Below, piece by piece: positions 62,409-64,000 of a stretch of DNA of 64,000 nucleotides (within the stretch, counting starts at the first letter, position 1; each line of letters opens with the position of its first letter). A program made the translations under genes and the position numbers. This DNA comes from Stenotrophomonas maltophilia (GTDB taxonomy: Bacteria > Pseudomonadota > Gammaproteobacteria > Xanthomonadales > Xanthomonadaceae): the NCBI RefSeq assembly GCF_003205835.1, contig NZ_CP029773.1, forward strand, positions 1,458,501-1,522,500. Direction: 5' to 3'. The notes under the pieces were generated by a model. It did not search any database, was not told the origin of the DNA, and saw only the letters and a list, made by a program, of their open reading frames with translations.

Positions 62409-63377
62409 ATGCGCCATACCGCCCATCGACTACTGCGTCTGATTGCCCTGCTGCAGGCCCGTCGGCAGTGGTCGGGGGCCGAACTGGCCGACCGCATGGG
62501 CGTGGACCGGCGCAGCATCCGCCGTGACATCGAGCGGCTGCGTGAGCTGGGTTACCCCGTGCAGGCCTCGGCCGGGGTTGGCGGTGGCTACCAGCTCGGC
62601 GCCGGCGCACCGGTGCTGCCGATGCTGCTTGACGAGGAGGAGGCGACCACCCTGGCCATCGCCCTGCGCGCCGCCTCGGCCACTGTCGCCGGCATCGACG
62701 ACACCGCGCGAGGCCTGCTGTCCAAGCTCGACCCGCTGGTGCCGACCCGTCGCCGCCAGCAGGCCGGCGAGGTGCACGCCGCTACCGCCACCCTGTCCGA
62801 GCTGCCGGCCACCGATGCGCGCCTGCTCGGACGGCTGGCCCAGCATTGCCGGCAGGCTTCGCGCTTGGCTTTCGAGTACCGCAGCGCGCAGGACGCGGTC
62901 ACCCAGCGCGAGGTCGAGGCCCAGCACCTGGTCAACTACGGCCGGCGCTGGTACCTGCTGGCCTGGGATCTGGGACGCCAGGACTGGCGTACCCTGCGCG
63001 TGGACCGGATGGGAACGGTGCGGGAATGTGCCGAGCCGGGCATGCACCGGCGCACCCCGGCGCCACCGGACGTGATGGTGCGGCAGGCGGTCAGCCAGGC
63101 CCCGTTCGCGCTGCAGGCGATCCTCCGCCTGGCCGGCAGCTACGCGGAGCTGGAAGGACGCATCCCGCCCTGGTGCGGCGTGCTGGAAGCCGATGGCGCG
63201 GACCATTGCCTGCTGCGGATGGGGGCCGAAAGCCGCGGCATGATGCTGGCGCAGATCCTGAGCCTGGACCGGCTGCCGGTGGCGCTGTGGACCACGCCGC
63301 CCGGCCTGCGTGACGAACTGGCCCAACGCCTGGCAGGGTTGGGCCAGCTGCTGGCTGTGCCGCCGGTCACAGCCTGA
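62409..63377 (+). CDS. WYL-domain transcriptional regulator (YafY-like)
   Basis: 322-aa regulator. An N-terminal helix-turn-helix of the HTH_11 type (RLLRLIALLQARRQWSGAELADRMGVDRRSIRRDIERLRELGYPV), the linker GVGGGYQL, and a WYL ligand-sensing domain (about residues 140-230) with the motif VNYGRRWYLLAWDLGRQDWRTLRVDRM, where WYL is WYL at the centre, then a WCX-like C-terminal region. WYL proteins respond to nucleic acids or small ligands. Divergent from the GST gene, the likely target. The ATG at 62409 is preferred over the open frame from 62319. Confidence 0.9.
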   Translation: MRHTAHRLLRLIALLQARRQWSGAELADRMGVDRRSIRRDIERLRELGYPVQASAGVGGGYQLGAGAPVLPMLLDEEEATTLAIALRAASATVAGIDDTARGLLSKLDPLVPTRRRQQAGEVHAATATLSELPATDARLLGRLAQHCRQASRLAFEYRSAQDAVTQREVEAQHLVNYGRRWYLLAWDLGRQDWRTLRVDRMGTVRECAEPGMHRRTPAPPDVMVRQAVSQAPFALQAILRLAGSYAELEGRIPPWCGVLEADGADHCLLRMGAESRGMMLAQILSLDRLPVALWTTPPGLRDELAQRLAGLGQLLAVPPVTA

Positions 63378-63423
63378 GCCGCATCGCTTGGCAAGTTCCG
63401 GCGAAGCTGGGACACTCGCCGCC

Positions 63424-64000
63424 ATGAAGGGGATACTGGGGACAACGGCGATCATCATCGCTGCGCTGGCCGCTGCGCCGGCCAGCGCCGGAACCCTGTA
63501 CAAGTGCCAGGGCCCTGACGGCGTCACCAGTTATGTGAGCAAGCGGGTGGCCGGTGCGCGCTGCAGCACCATCAGCTACAGCCGTGACACCCGTCCGGCG
63601 CCGCGCCCGGTAGTGGCCGCGCCCAGGCCGGCGCCGACCACGGTGGCCAGCATCGAACGCAATCCGGTGGCCGTTGCCGCCGGTGCCGCAGCGCCGGCAA
63701 CGGTCGCGCCTGCGTCCGTACCCGCATCCGTACCCGCGCAGCCGGTCGCGTCGCGCGCCGGTCGCATGGTCAGCGGCCAGGTCTATTCCTTCATGAAGGA
63801 CGGCGTGCGCCACTACACCAGTGCGCGCCCGACCCAGGTGGCCAACCTCGGTCCGGTACGGACCATCCGCTACAGTTTCATGGAGCGTTGCTACGCCTGC
63901 GGCGTCAATCCGCGCGTGGACTTCGGCACGGTGCGCCTGAACACCACGGCTTTCCAGGGCGAGATCAGCTCGGCCGCGCGCGAGTTCGGCGTGGAAGAGG
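63424..64000 (+). CDS. Lytic transglycosylase with DUF4124 domain (cut by window end)
   Basis: 192 codons are present, the frame running open off the right edge. Signal peptide (TTAIIIAALAAAPASA), a DUF4124-like cysteine motif (GTLYKCQGPDGVTSYVSKRVAGARC), a long Ala/Pro/Val linker with the short repeat PASVPASVPA, then a domain with ERCYACGVNPRVDFGTVRLNTTAFQGEISSAAREFGVEE, which is the entrance to an SLT (lytic transglycosylase) domain in related Xanthomonadaceae proteins. The catalytic Glu would lie just beyond the window. Function: cleavage of peptidoglycan glycan strands, inferred. The start ATG 63424 is 46 bases after the WYL stop. Confidence 0.78.
   Translation, partial: MKGILGTTAIIIAALAAAPASAGTLYKCQGPDGVTSYVSKRVAGARCSTISYSRDTRPAPRPVVAAPRPAPTTVASIERNPVAVAAGAAAPATVAPASVPASVPAQPVASRAGRMVSGQVYSFMKDGVRHYTSARPTQVANLGPVRTIRYSFMERCYACGVNPRVDFGTVRLNTTAFQGEISSAAREFGVEE

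Overview
The window is GC-rich chromosomal DNA (around two thirds G+C by eye), gene-dense, with short spacers and many 4-8 bp stop/start overlaps. Gene content and order (pstS-pstCAB-phoU with a phosphate porin, RlmKL fusion, phoH-ybeY-corC, miaB) together with many GTAG-bounded palindromes of the SMAG type point to Stenotrophomonas, most likely the S. maltophilia complex. This is inferred from sequence character and was not checked by a search. No tRNA, rRNA, CRISPR array, prophage or insertion sequence was seen.

Layout. 1-4.1 kb: a periplasmic-sensor diguanylate cyclase and RNase T. 4.2-6.8 kb: a four-gene HvfA/B/C plus DoxX operon for a post-translationally modified, cysteine-repeat (copper-binding RiPP) peptide. 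7-15 kb: the phosphate-starvation block (phoU, pstBAC, two pstS genes, a porin) with three 11-bp-phased Pho boxes. 15-25 kb: housekeeping genes (nth, crotonase, FKBP isomerase, DUF1289-Nudix fusion, sulfurtransferase, amidase, hydrolase, rlmKL) and a probable Fur-controlled DUF3649/PepSY/DUF3325 iron operon. 25.9-28.2 kb: DUF445 and ParB-like proteins.

28.3-50.5 kb is largely polyamine catabolism. Transaminase, aldehyde dehydrogenase (PuuC), PuuB oxidase, PuuD hydrolase, PuuA ligase, PotFGHI importer and a succinate-semialdehyde dehydrogenase together would take putrescine through gamma-glutamylated intermediates to GABA and succinate. The set is interrupted by an MHS transporter, a bacteriohemerythrin, a two-receiver diguanylate cyclase and, at 35.5-39.5 kb, a less GC-rich patch holding two paralogous MASE1 sensor proteins that lack the kinase phospho-acceptor histidine, with a small secreted protein between them. 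This pair is the strongest candidate here for undescribed biology.

50.6-61.5 kb: a seven-gene phoH-ybeY-corC-corA run, separated from miaB by an inserted HlyD/ABC-2 exporter facing the other way, with a cluster of DnaA-box-like sites in the spacer. 61.7-64 kb: a glutathione S-transferase divergent from a WYL regulator, then the start of a lytic transglycosylase cut by the window edge. Two further palindrome families, one with a strongly conserved core inside stems whose sequence varies, are scattered between genes.
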